A stretch of DNA of 64,000 nucleotides. Source: BP-133 sp040756995 (GTDB taxonomy: Bacteria; Actinomycetota; Acidimicrobiia; IMCC26256; BP-133). Numbering within the stretch: position 1 is the first letter of the stretch; every line of letters begins with the position of its first letter. The stretch spans positions 62,001 to 126,000 of the forward strand of contig JBFLYK010000018.1 of assembly GCA_040756995.1 (NCBI GenBank), given 5' to 3'. Positions 1-9,160 of the stretch are shown in pieces. The notes beneath the pieces are model-generated. The model had not been told where the DNA came from, ran no database searches, and saw nothing but the letters and a program-made list of their open reading frames with translations. The translations under genes were made by a program, and so were the position numbers.

Positions 1-1398
<1,398 letters not shown>

Positions 1399-1719
1399 GG
1401 CTGCCGACCCTACAGGTGCACCGGCGGGGGCGGACGCGCAACGGCCCCGACGCTGAGCCGGGGCCGCTGCATGGGATCTTGCTGTTCAGGTGGACCGTCG
1501 CCCGGAGCTCCGTGAAAGAGTCGTTCCCGGACGGCGGCTGGACCTGTATCTCAGGCCAGCCGATCGGTGTGAATCGGCCGGCCTGTCTAGCGGGGCGGAG
1601 TTCCCTCCTCGCTAGAAGCCGTCATCGTCGGTTCCAACCTCCTTCGTGGTGAGGAGTCGGTTCCCTACGGTCCCACCAAGCCCGAAGCGCTCTGCTGCGC
1701 TTGCGCGTGCGTTAGCGGT
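1399..1719 (-). promoter_or_regulatory. Long structured 5' leader of ettA
   Basis: About 320 nt lie between a predicted transcription start near 1719 and the ettA ATG. It holds a GC-rich hairpin at 1441-1466 (arms CGGCCCCG/CGGGGCCG), a long imperfect hairpin near 1555-1585 (GGCCGGCCGAT paired with GATCGGCTGGCC), and a short hairpin around a Shine-Dalgarno-like AAGGAGG at 1638-1644. A 12-residue open frame follows that AAGGAGG. The layout resembles attenuator leaders known for antibiotic-resistance ABC-F genes, but no specific RNA family was recognised. Confidence 0.45.
1587..1625 (-). CDS. Candidate 12-residue leader peptide upstream of ettA
   Basis: ATG at 1625 to TAG at 1587 encodes MTASSEEGTPPR. 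An AAGGAGG lies 12 nt upstream (1638-1644), a little further than ideal. The ribosome-binding site sits in a small hairpin (ACTCCT/AGGAGGT). It could couple ribosome stalling to folding of the downstream leader hairpins. It may also be a chance frame; no homologue is known to me. Confidence 0.25.
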   Translation of the reverse strand: MTASSEEGTPPR

Positions 1720-1725
1720 GCGTCC

Positions 1726-1755
1726 ACCTAATCAACGTCCGGGGCGCGGAGTCAA
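1726..1755 (-). promoter_or_regulatory. Sigma-70-type promoter for the ettA leader
   Basis: Reading the minus strand, a -35 TTGACT (1755-1750) is followed after 18 bp by a -10-like TTAGGT (1731-1726). This puts transcription start near 1719. The -35 matches the consensus in 5 of 6 positions; the -10 is weaker. It lies just downstream of the stop of the luciferase-like gene, so ettA probably has its own transcript. Confidence 0.4.
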
Positions 1756-1783
1756 GACCTCGCGACAGGTTTGCTGCGATTTC

Positions 1784-2629
1784 TTATGAACGGTTTGTTT
1801 CGGCGAGGTTTGCGTAAGTATCGAGGACCTTGAACGCTTCTGGGGCTTCCACCGGCGGGAGGCTGAACAGCACGCGGTCGACGCCCGACGCGGCGTAGTG
1901 GTCGAGAACCTCGGGGTCGGGACGGGCCCCGAAGACGCTCACCGGGATCGGCGGCCGGCCCCGCTCGGCGGCCATCTCCCGCAGCCGTTGGGTGCCCTCG
2001 CCGAGGGGGACGGCGCCGCGCCCCGGGATCGGGATCCAGCCGTCGCCGTACTCGACGACCCGGTCGAGGGTCCCGGGCCCGTTGCCGGCCACGAGGACGG
2101 GAGGATGCGGCCGCTGGACGGGCTTCGGCCACGACCAGATGGGGTCGAAGTCCACGTAGGTCCCGTGGAACTCCGCCTCGTCCCTGGTCCAGATCTCCTT
2201 CATGGCCAGAACCCGTTCCCGGAGAACGGCGAAACGGTGCCTCGGGTCGGTGCCGTGGTTCTCCATCTCCTCCCGGTTCCAGCCGCCGCCCACGCCGAAC
2301 AGGAACCGGCCGCCGGAGAGGAGGTCGAGGGTCGCCACCTCCTTGGCCAGGGTGATCGGGTCCCGCTCGACCACCAGACACACGCCCGTTCCCAGCAGGA
2401 TGCGGTCGGTGACCGTGGCGGCGGCCGTGAGGGCGAGGAACGGATCGAGCGTCTCGCGGTACTCCGGCGGCAACTCGGGTCCGCCCGGCCACGGACTGCG
2501 GCGACTGGTGGGGATGTGGGTGTGCTCCGGGAAGAACAGGGACTCGAAGCCCCGTTCCTCGACGGCCCGGGCCAGCTCCGCCGGACCGATCGAATACCGC
2601 GTGGGGAACATCGATACGCCGAATTGCAT
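1784..2629 (-). CDS. LLM-class (luciferase-like) F420-dependent oxidoreductase
   Basis: 281 residues with the TIM-barrel luciferase-like fold; soluble, cytoplasmic. Family hallmarks seen are the N-terminal QFGVSMFPT, the FFPEHTHIP strand, LGTGVCLVVERDP, the ATLDLLSGGRFLFGVGGGW block that contacts the flavin/F420 phosphate, and the late ERGRPPIPVSVFGA segment. The HIPTSRRSPWPGG insertion is typical of the TIGR03619-type subfamily. Substrate cannot be read from sequence. The ATG at 2629 fits the conserved start. It lies 12 bp downstream of a membrane-protein gene on the same strand and may be cotranscribed. A second, different LLM enzyme is encoded at 43256-44284. Confidence 0.88.
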   Translation of the reverse strand: MQFGVSMFPTRYSIGPAELARAVEERGFESLFFPEHTHIPTSRRSPWPGGPELPPEYRETLDPFLALTAAATVTDRILLGTGVCLVVERDPITLAKEVATLDLLSGGRFLFGVGGGWNREEMENHGTDPRHRFAVLRERVLAMKEIWTRDEAEFHGTYVDFDPIWSWPKPVQRPHPPVLVAGNGPGTLDRVVEYGDGWIPIPGRGAVPLGEGTQRLREMAAERGRPPIPVSVFGARPDPEVLDHYAASGVDRVLFSLPPVEAPEAFKVLDTYANLAETNRS

Positions 2630-2641
2630 GGCGCTTCTTTA

Positions 2642-3262
2642 TCAGGAGTGCCGGTTGGCGTTCGTCATGAAGCCGATGGCGATGCAACCCCACCACGTCG
2701 ATTGGGAGATCAGGGCCGCGGCCAGGACCCGCTGGAATCCGGCCCAGGGGATGTTGGCGCCCCGGGTGTCGGGCGGCAGCGTCCGGCGCATCCGGTGGAG
2801 CGCCCGCTGGGCGGCCACGCCGTTGAGCATCAGGACGAGGACGAGGACCATCTTGAAGCGGGCGACCGAGGTGTCGAGGTCGGGGCGGAGGGCGATCCCG
2901 CTGGCCAGCAGCCCGCCGACCCCGACGGCGATCACGGTGTGGGCCACGGCGGCCAGGCCGATCACCTCGGAGAGCGTGCGGTGGCCCAGGAGCCACAGGA
3001 GGCCGTAGACGTCGACGAGCACGACGGAGCCGAACCCCACGGCCATCGACACCAGATGGATGAACAGCGCCGCCCGGCCCAGCTGCGGGTCGGCACGGGG
3101 GAAGACCGAGGCGACGAGGACCACCAGCGCCCAGGCGCCCACGACGATGGCGAAATCGAAGATCCGGTGTGGCACCCGGACGGCCGGGGCCGATGTTGTG
3201 GCCGCCGCGGCCGTCGTGGCGGTGGTGGTGGCTGGCACAAGGTCGAGGTCCGGCAAAGTCAT
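2642..3262 (-). CDS. Integral membrane protein of unknown function
   Basis: 206 residues. An Ala/Thr-rich N-terminal tail of about 35 residues is followed by roughly five hydrophobic helices (FAIVVGAWALVVLVASVF; LFIHLVSMAVGFGSVVLV; VIGLAAVAHTVIAVGVGGLL; FKMVLVLVLMLNGVAA; VLAAALISQSTWWGCIAIGF). Conserved-looking intramembrane His residues (HLVS, HTVI, HRMRR) could bind haem or metal, but no family was recognised. It sits 12 bp upstream of the LLM oxidoreductase. An inverted repeat TTAGG-N4-CCTAA overlaps its start codon. Confidence 0.7.
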   Translation of the reverse strand: MTLPDLDLVPATTTATTAAAATTSAPAVRVPHRIFDFAIVVGAWALVVLVASVFPRADPQLGRAALFIHLVSMAVGFGSVVLVDVYGLLWLLGHRTLSEVIGLAAVAHTVIAVGVGGLLASGIALRPDLDTSVARFKMVLVLVLMLNGVAAQRALHRMRRTLPPDTRGANIPWAGFQRVLAAALISQSTWWGCIAIGFMTNANRHS

Positions 3263-3283
3263 TAGGGCTACCTAACGATACCT
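3262..3283. promoter_or_regulatory. Candidate operator: TTAGG/CCTAA inverted repeat with TACCT direct repeat
   Basis: TTAGGGCTACCTAA (3262-3275) has 5-bp arms, followed by a second TACCT 10 bp after the first (3269-3273 and 3279-3283). It lies between the divergent membrane-protein gene and the sortase gene, partly over the former's start. The half-sites resemble those of DtxR/IdeR iron boxes, but the spacing (4 bp rather than 9) does not match. The regulator is unknown. Confidence 0.3.
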
Positions 3284-3318
3284 GTCAGAGTGCTCTAACG
3301 TAAGGGGAACGCACCCTT

Positions 3319-4263
3319 TTGCGCCGATGGTCGCTCGGCGAAGCCCCGCGGTTCCCCGCGATCTCCCCGATCGGGCGAAAACGCACATACGTTCCCCCCT
3401 GTTGCAGTCGCGTTGCGCCGGCAGGTGTGGGGGCCGCCGAGGCGAACAACCTCACCGTGCCGACCTCCCCGCCCCCCGGGGAGCCGGGCCGGTCCGAGTC
3501 CCTCTCCTCCGGGTCGCCCGAGCTCCTCTACGCCCTGTTTCCACCCGCTGAGCCCCTGACCGGCGAGGCGCCGATCTCCCCCCGGCGCCCTCGCCGGCTC
3601 TGGGCAGTGCCGAGCGTGCCGATCCTGGCCGCGCTGATCCTCGTCGTGCTCATGAGCGGCGTCCTGGTGGCCGTCGATCAGGGCAGGTCGGTACAGGCGG
3701 TGGCCGGGGCGGCGCCGGCCGCGGCGGCGGAGCTGGCCGCCGAGGAGGTCTTCGCCGACCTGCCGGTCCCGTCGACGACCGTCACCACGGCCGCCCCGGT
3801 GAAGGCCGCCCCGGCGCCCCGGACGAAGCCCGTCCCCCCGCCGGTCAACGAGCGGGCCAAGACCCCGATCGTCAAGATCGGTGAGATCCGCATCCCCAAG
3901 ATCGGCCTGGTGCACCCGGTCTACGAGGGCGTGACGCTCACGGTCGTCGACAAGGGGCCGGGACACTGGCCGGGCAGCGCCATGCCCGGCCAGCTCGGCA
4001 ACGCCGTCTTCGCCGGCCACCGGGTGACGCACAGCCATCCGTTCCGCAACGTCGACAAGCTCGTGCCCGGCGACGAGATCATCTTCGTCATGCCCGATGG
4101 CACCTACACCTACAAGATGACCAGGCAGGAGATCGTCAAGCCGACCGACGTCTGGATCGTGAACCCCACGCCGACGGCGACGCTCACTCTGTTCGCCTGC
4201 CACCCGCCGGGCTCGGCCGCCAAGCGGATCGTGATCCGCGGCGATTTCGCCGGGCGCAGCTAG
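3319..4263 (+). CDS. Class E sortase
   Basis: Membrane-anchored transpeptidase that links secreted proteins to the cell wall. After a variable cytosolic stretch there is one membrane helix (VPILAALILVVLMSGVLVAV, about residues 98-117), a Pro/Thr/Ala spacer, and the sortase barrel from about 190 (IGEIRIPKIGLVHPVYEGV). The catalytic His is in FAGHRVTHSHPF, the Cys in LTLFACHPPGS and the Arg in KRIVIRGDF. ATG 3319 is the longest start, and GTG 3427 is a plausible alternative since the first 36 residues look non-conserved. Class E enzymes usually recognise LAxTG-type signals; no such substrate is visible in the window. Confidence 0.9.
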   Translation: MRRWSLGEAPRFPAISPIGRKRTYVPPCCSRVAPAGVGAAEANNLTVPTSPPPGEPGRSESLSSGSPELLYALFPPAEPLTGEAPISPRRPRRLWAVPSVPILAALILVVLMSGVLVAVDQGRSVQAVAGAAPAAAAELAAEEVFADLPVPSTTVTTAAPVKAAPAPRTKPVPPPVNERAKTPIVKIGEIRIPKIGLVHPVYEGVTLTVVDKGPGHWPGSAMPGQLGNAVFAGHRVTHSHPFRNVDKLVPGDEIIFVMPDGTYTYKMTRQEIVKPTDVWIVNPTPTATLTLFACHPPGSAAKRIVIRGDFAGRS

Positions 4264-4306
4264 CGCGCATTCACCACAAGACCGCCAGCGCGGGCGGACA
4301 CGGCAC

Positions 4307-4338
4307 GAGGCCGGGAGCTCAGGGGGGCTCCCGGCCTC
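4307..4338. terminator. Bidirectional hairpin terminator
   Basis: GAGGCCGGGAGC (4307-4318), an 8-nt loop, then GCTCCCGGCCTC (4327-4338): a perfect 12-bp stem. It sits between the convergent sortase gene and peptide-binding protein gene, so it can stop both transcripts. It lacks a T-run, which is usual in high-GC actinobacteria. Confidence 0.8.
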
Positions 4339-4350
4339 GTAGTCCCCGGC

Positions 4351-6045
4351 CTACTTGGCGAACCCGATGTCCTCGTAGCGGGTGGAGGCGAAGCCGAACG
4401 CCCCGAAGTTGGCCAGCTTGCCCCGGACGGCGATGAGCTCGGGGCGCTGGTACAGCGTCAGCGAGTGCACCTGCTCCCAGATCAGGCCGTCGGCCTGGTT
4501 GGCCAGGTCGATCGCCTTCTGCTCGTCGACTTCGGCGGTCGCCCGGTCGAAGAGGGCGTCGATCTCCGGAGTGCCCGTCCGGGCGTAGTTCTGCTTGATG
4601 TCCAGGCTGCCGTCGGGACGGGGTGTCGGCTGGGCGTAGATGGACTTCGCCGAGCTGATGGGCAGGGCCGTGCCCAGCCAGGAGAAGACGGTGAAGTCGT
4701 AGTTGCCGGGAATGATGTGCTTGTCGAAGAAGTCGGCCGAGGGGACGGTCACGATGTCGACCTTGGCGCTGACCTCTTTCAGCATGGCCATGACCAGGTT
4801 GGACTCCTGGAGGGACGACGCCACCTGGCTCGGGATCACGAAGCGGATGACGAGGTCTTTCCCGTCCTTCCTGCGGATGTCGCCTTCCACCTTCCAGCCG
4901 GCCTCGTCGAGGAGCCGCCTGGCTTCCTCGAGGTTGTGGGTCGACAGGTCGCCGGCGTTGTCCTTGTAGCCCTTCTGGTTGGCCATGAAGATGTGGTTCT
5001 GGAGCGGCTCCGGGTCGACGCCGAGCGGGCCCAGGAGCGTCTTGGCGATCTGCTCCCGGTTGATCGCCAGGGCCAGCGCCTTGCGGACCTTCTGGTCCTT
5101 CAGGATCTCGCTGGCGCCGTTGATCGTGATGTGCCGGAAGTTGGGACCGCCCGCCTTGCGGATCGTGACTCCGGAGGCCTGCGAGGCCCGCTGGAACTTG
5201 TTCACGTCGGGCCCGATGTCCATGAAGTCGATCTCGTTGTTGACCAGCGCGTCGATCTCGGCGTCGGCGGCGATGACGCGGTAGATGATCCGGTCGAGCT
5301 TCGCCCGCCGGCCCCACCACTTGTCGTTGCGGACCAGCGTGATGCTCTGGGCGGTCAGGTCGATGGCCTCCAGCCGGAAGGGGCCGGCGGTGGTGAGCGG
5401 CTTCTCCTTCCAGCCGTCGTTGAAGACGGCCGGGTCGTTGTTGGTCGACGCCGGGTACAGGTAGCTGAACAACCCCTTCCAGTCGACGAAGGGCTGGCGG
5501 AAGGTCACGACCGCTTCCCGGTCGCCGGCGCCCTGGACGACGCTTTCGATGTGCTCGTAGCCGTTGGAGGAGGAGATCCGGTAGGCGGGGTTCGTGCCGT
5601 TGCGGGCCTTCCACTGGGCCTCGAAGTCGGCCCAGGTGATCGGCGTGCCGTCGTCCCATGCCGCCTTGGGGTTGATCTTGTAGGTCACCACCTGCTTGGG
5701 ATCGGTGGCGGTCACTTCGGCCGATTCGAGGTAGTCGGGGTTGACGGTCGGTTGCGCCTTCGCGTCGAAATCGAACATCGTCGGCAGGAGGGCGCCGACG
5801 ACCGCCGAGGTGTCGACGTTGGTGCCGTCGAGCTCGCCGCTGTTGTAGTTGGCCGGCATCCCGGTGATCGACCACCGGAGGGTGCCGCCATCGGCCAGGG
5901 CGTCACGGTCGACGGGATTGATGTCGTTGGCGGTGGCCTCACCGCCGGTCGTCCGGCCGCCTTCCTCGCTGTCGCCGCCTCCGGCGCAGGCGCCGGACAG
6001 CAGACCGAGGGCGGTCACGAGGGCCACGATGCTTCTGCGTCGCAT
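4351..6045 (-). CDS. Peptide/nickel-type ABC importer, substrate-binding lipoprotein (SBP family 5)
   Basis: 564 residues. The signal peptide ends in lipobox LSGAC, with Cys20 the predicted lipid anchor. The SBP_bac_5 fold follows: ADGGTLRWSITGMPANYN, LPTMFDFDAKAQPTVNPDYLES, YKINPKAAWDDGTPITWADF, and the family-typical RKALALAINREQIAKTLLG. It delivers peptides or similar ligands to the permease pair encoded upstream. ATG 6045 is chosen because it starts the signal peptide; the frame stays open upstream without coding logic. It is the last gene of the operon 10156-4351, 71 bp after the ATPase gene. The gap carries a 10-bp direct repeat (CTCAGAGGAC). Confidence 0.92.
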   Translation of the reverse strand: MRRRSIVALVTALGLLSGACAGGGDSEEGGRTTGGEATANDINPVDRDALADGGTLRWSITGMPANYNSGELDGTNVDTSAVVGALLPTMFDFDAKAQPTVNPDYLESAEVTATDPKQVVTYKINPKAAWDDGTPITWADFEAQWKARNGTNPAYRISSSNGYEHIESVVQGAGDREAVVTFRQPFVDWKGLFSYLYPASTNNDPAVFNDGWKEKPLTTAGPFRLEAIDLTAQSITLVRNDKWWGRRAKLDRIIYRVIAADAEIDALVNNEIDFMDIGPDVNKFQRASQASGVTIRKAGGPNFRHITINGASEILKDQKVRKALALAINREQIAKTLLGPLGVDPEPLQNHIFMANQKGYKDNAGDLSTHNLEEARRLLDEAGWKVEGDIRRKDGKDLVIRFVIPSQVASSLQESNLVMAMLKEVSAKVDIVTVPSADFFDKHIIPGNYDFTVFSWLGTALPISSAKSIYAQPTPRPDGSLDIKQNYARTGTPEIDALFDRATAEVDEQKAIDLANQADGLIWEQVHSLTLYQRPELIAVRGKLANFGAFGFASTRYEDIGFAK

Positions 6046-6116
6046 CCGACAAGTGTAGGTACGGCCACCAGGGGTGAAACCGGACACTCTTCTCAGATCG
6101 ACCTCAGAGGACGATC

Positions 6117-8231
6117 TCAGAGGACCGTCTTCACCTGGGCGTAGTGGCAGGCGGCGCCGTGATCGGCGCCCTGGGAGAGCAGCGCCGGGTCCTCGTCGAT
6201 GCAGCGCTGCGCCTCCTGGGCCGAGAGCGCGGCGTGGAGCGGACAGCGCGTCCGGAACCGACAGCCCGACGGCGGATCGGCCGGGCTCGGCAGGTCGCCC
6301 TGGAGGACGATCCGGCGCCGCTCCCGCTCCCGGTGGGGATCGGGCAGCGGGATGGCGGACAGCAGCGCCTGCGTGTAGGGGTGGGCCGGGGCGTCGAAGA
6401 CGTGGTCGACGTCGCCGATCTCGACGATCCGCCCCAGATACATGACCGCCACGCGGTTGGCGATGTGGCGCACGACCGACAGGTCGTGGGCGACGAACAG
6501 GTAGGAGAGGCCGAGCTTCTCCCGCAGCTCCTCGAGCAGGTTGATGACCCCGGCCCGGATCGACACGTCGAGGGCCGACACCGGTTCGTCGAGGACGATC
6601 AGCTTCGGTTCCAGGGCCAGGGCCCGGGCGATGCAGATCCGCTGGCGCTGCCCGCCGGAGAACTCTGCCGGGTAGCGGGAGGCGTGCTCGGGACCGAGGC
6701 CGACGAGGCGCAGCAGCTCCCGGACCCGGGCCGCCCGCTTCTCCTTGGGGACGCCGTAGGTCCGCAGCGGCTCGGCCAGGATGTCGGCCACCGGCAGGCG
6801 GGGGTCGAGCGAGGCCATCGGGTCCTGGAACACCACCGAGACATTGCGCCTGACGTCCCGCCGACCGGCCCGGTCGATCTTGTTGGTCTCCCGTCCCAGT
6901 ACGGCGATGCGGCCGTCGTGGGGGCGGACCAGCGACAGGATTTCGTTGATGGTGGTCGTCTTGCCGCAGCCCGACTCCCCGACGAGCCCCAGCGTCTCGC
7001 CCTCCCGGATGTCGAAGCTGATGCCGTCCACCGCGTGAACGGTGCCGACGACGCGGCGGAACACCGCCCCCCGGGTCAGGGGGAACCGGCGGACGAGGCC
7101 CTCGACCTCGAGCACCGCCGTCCGCTCCTGGCGGGGGCGGCGGGCGATGGGCGGCTCGCCGGCCACCGGCGCCGGGAACACGTCGGTGGCGGTGAGGTTC
7201 TGCGCCTCGATCTCGGGGTGGCGGTGGCAGGCGGCCCGGTGGCCGGGGTGCCGGGTGGGGTCGAGGGCGGGCTCGAGCTCCAGGCAGACCGACAGGCGCA
7301 TCGGGCAGCGGGGGGCGAACGGGCATCCCGGCGGCAGCTCGACCAGCGACGGCGGGTTGCCCTCCACCGGGGTCAGCGGCTGGCGCTCGGCCCGGTCGAG
7401 GCGGGGGAGTGAGCCGAGGAGACCCAGGGTGTAGGGCATCCGGGGCCGGTAGAAGATGTCATCGACCGAGCCGGTCTCCACCGGCCGCCCGGCGTACATC
7501 ACCATGACGCGGTCGGCGAAGCCGGCGATCACGCCGAGGTCGTGGGTGATCATCACGATCGCCGCGCCGGTCGCCTCCTGGGCCGTCTTCAGCACGTCGA
7601 GGATCTGGGCCTGCACGGTGACGTCGAGGGCCGTGGTCGGCTCGTCGGCGATGATGACGTCAGGGTCGTTGGCGATGGCCATGGCGATCATCACCCGCTG
7701 GCGCATCCCGCCCGAGAACTCGTGGGGGAAGGCCCGGTACCGCTGGCTGGGGTTGGGGATCCCGACGAGCTCCAGCAGCTCGAGGGCCTGCCGGGCCGCC
7801 TCGTTCTTGCCCACGTCGCGGTGGATCCGCACCGCCTCGGCGATCTGGTCGCCCACCGTGTAAACCGGCGTGAGGGCCGACAGCGGATCCTGGAAGACCA
7901 TCGAGATGCCTTCGCCCCGCAGCTCGGAGAACTCGCGGTCGGGCAGGCCGAGGAGCTCCCGCCCCCGGAAGAGGATCGAGCCGGTGATGCGGGCCGACGA
8001 CGGCAGCAGGCCCATGATGGCCAGCGAGGAGACCGACTTGCCGGAGCCCGACTCGCCGACGATCCCCAGCACCTCGCCGGGGGCCAGGGCGTAGCTCACA
8101 CCCCGCACGGCGTTGACCGTCCCGCTCTCGCTGGGGAACGACACGCGCAGGTCGCGGACCTCGAGCACCGCGCCCGGAGTCGGGGGAGCGAGGCGACCGG
8201 TCGGCGTCTCGGCGGGGAGTTCGACGTTCAC
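6117..8231 (-). CDS. Fused DppD-DppF type ATPase of a peptide ABC importer
   Basis: 704 residues with two complete ABC ATPase domains in one chain. NBD1 has Walker A GESGSGKS (59-66), signature SGGMRQRV, Walker B VIIADEPTTALD. NBD2 has GESGCGKTT near 420, signature SGGQRQRI, LIVLDEPVSALD. Each NBD ends in an oligopeptide-transporter C-terminal motif (GCPFAPRCPM; GCRFRTRCPL). Most importers of this class use two separate ATPases, so this is a fusion. The GTG start at 8231 overlaps the permease stop by 4 bp (GTGA), indicating translational coupling. Acts at the cytoplasmic face with the two permeases. Confidence 0.93.
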   Translation of the reverse strand: MNVELPAETPTGRLAPPTPGAVLEVRDLRVSFPSESGTVNAVRGVSYALAPGEVLGIVGESGSGKSVSSLAIMGLLPSSARITGSILFRGRELLGLPDREFSELRGEGISMVFQDPLSALTPVYTVGDQIAEAVRIHRDVGKNEAARQALELLELVGIPNPSQRYRAFPHEFSGGMRQRVMIAMAIANDPDVIIADEPTTALDVTVQAQILDVLKTAQEATGAAIVMITHDLGVIAGFADRVMVMYAGRPVETGSVDDIFYRPRMPYTLGLLGSLPRLDRAERQPLTPVEGNPPSLVELPPGCPFAPRCPMRLSVCLELEPALDPTRHPGHRAACHRHPEIEAQNLTATDVFPAPVAGEPPIARRPRQERTAVLEVEGLVRRFPLTRGAVFRRVVGTVHAVDGISFDIREGETLGLVGESGCGKTTTINEILSLVRPHDGRIAVLGRETNKIDRAGRRDVRRNVSVVFQDPMASLDPRLPVADILAEPLRTYGVPKEKRAARVRELLRLVGLGPEHASRYPAEFSGGQRQRICIARALALEPKLIVLDEPVSALDVSIRAGVINLLEELREKLGLSYLFVAHDLSVVRHIANRVAVMYLGRIVEIGDVDHVFDAPAHPYTQALLSAIPLPDPHRERERRRIVLQGDLPSPADPPSGCRFRTRCPLHAALSAQEAQRCIDEDPALLSQGADHGAACHYAQVKTVL

Positions 8232-9154
8232 TTGACTCGGGTACGGGCCTTGGCCGCCGCCGAATGGGGATCGAGGGCGTCGCGCAGCCCGTCCCCCATG
8301 ACGTTGACCGACAGGACGGCGATGATCAGCAGGACGGCCGGGAAGAGGAAGATCCAGCTGAACGTCAGGGCGGACGGGGTCCCCTCCTGGATCAGCGTGC
8401 CGAGCGACACGTCGGGCGGCTGCACGCCGAACCCGAAGTACGACAGCCCACCCTCGGCCAGGATGGCGCCACCGACGTTGAGGGTGGCGTCGATGATGAG
8501 GAACGACGACATGTTGGGCAGCAGGTGCCGGAAGATGATGGTGCGCGACGGCACACCCATGAACCGGGCCGCCTGCACGAACTCCCGCTCCCGGAGCGAC
8601 AGGGTCAGACCCCGCACGATGCGGGCCGTGATCATCCAAGAGAAGGCGGCCAGCAGCACGACGAAGAGCAGCCAGCTTTCGCCTTTGAACTGCGGCGAGA
8701 GGATGGCGATGATCAGGAACGAGGGCAGCACCAGCAGCAGGTCGACGATCCACATGAGGATCCGGTCGACCCAGCCCCCGAAGTAGCCGGCGCAGGCGCC
8801 GACGACGGCAGCCGTCCCGGTGGAGAAGAACGCCGTGAGCAGGCCGATCACCAGCGACTTCTGCAGGCCCTGCATGGTGCGGGCGAACACGTCCTGGCCG
8901 AGTTGGGTGGTCCCGAACCAGTGGTTGGTCGACGGCCCCTGCAGGGCGTTCACCAGGTCCTGGTCGAGGTAGTGCCACTTGGTGAGGTGGGGGCCGACGA
9001 AGGCCATGAGGAACAGGAAGACGAGGACGACGAGGCCGCCGACGGCGGTCTTGCGGCGGAGGAACCGGCGGAGGACGAGCCGGCCCCGGCTGACGACCTC
9101 GTGGGTCTCCTCCCGTTCGGGCGTGACGACTTCCGGCTCGTGGACGATGGCCAT
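8228..9154 (-). CDS. Peptide ABC importer permease, DppC type
   Basis: 308 residues. An N-terminal OppC_N helix (KTAVGGLVVLVFLFLMAFVGP) and about five further helices carry the binding-protein-dependent transport loop ARFMGVPSRTIIFRHLLPNM, the EAA-type contact with the ATPase. The last segment MGDGLRDALDPHS is characteristic of DppC/OppC. It is 6 bp downstream of the DppB-type gene, and its stop overlaps the start of the fused ATPase. Confidence 0.93.
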   Translation of the reverse strand: MAIVHEPEVVTPEREETHEVVSRGRLVLRRFLRRKTAVGGLVVLVFLFLMAFVGPHLTKWHYLDQDLVNALQGPSTNHWFGTTQLGQDVFARTMQGLQKSLVIGLLTAFFSTGTAAVVGACAGYFGGWVDRILMWIVDLLLVLPSFLIIAILSPQFKGESWLLFVVLLAAFSWMITARIVRGLTLSLREREFVQAARFMGVPSRTIIFRHLLPNMSSFLIIDATLNVGGAILAEGGLSYFGFGVQPPDVSLGTLIQEGTPSALTFSWIFLFPAVLLIIAVLSVNVMGDGLRDALDPHSAAAKARTRVK

Positions 9155-9160
9155 GGCCGG

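Noticed and set aside
1399..1750. Possible tmRNA, RNase P or T-box RNA in the ettA leader
   Set aside because: Checked by eye for tmRNA ends, the RNase P P4 motif and T-box TGGNACCGCG. Only TGGGACCGTAG is present, without the other T-box elements, so no RNA family was assigned.
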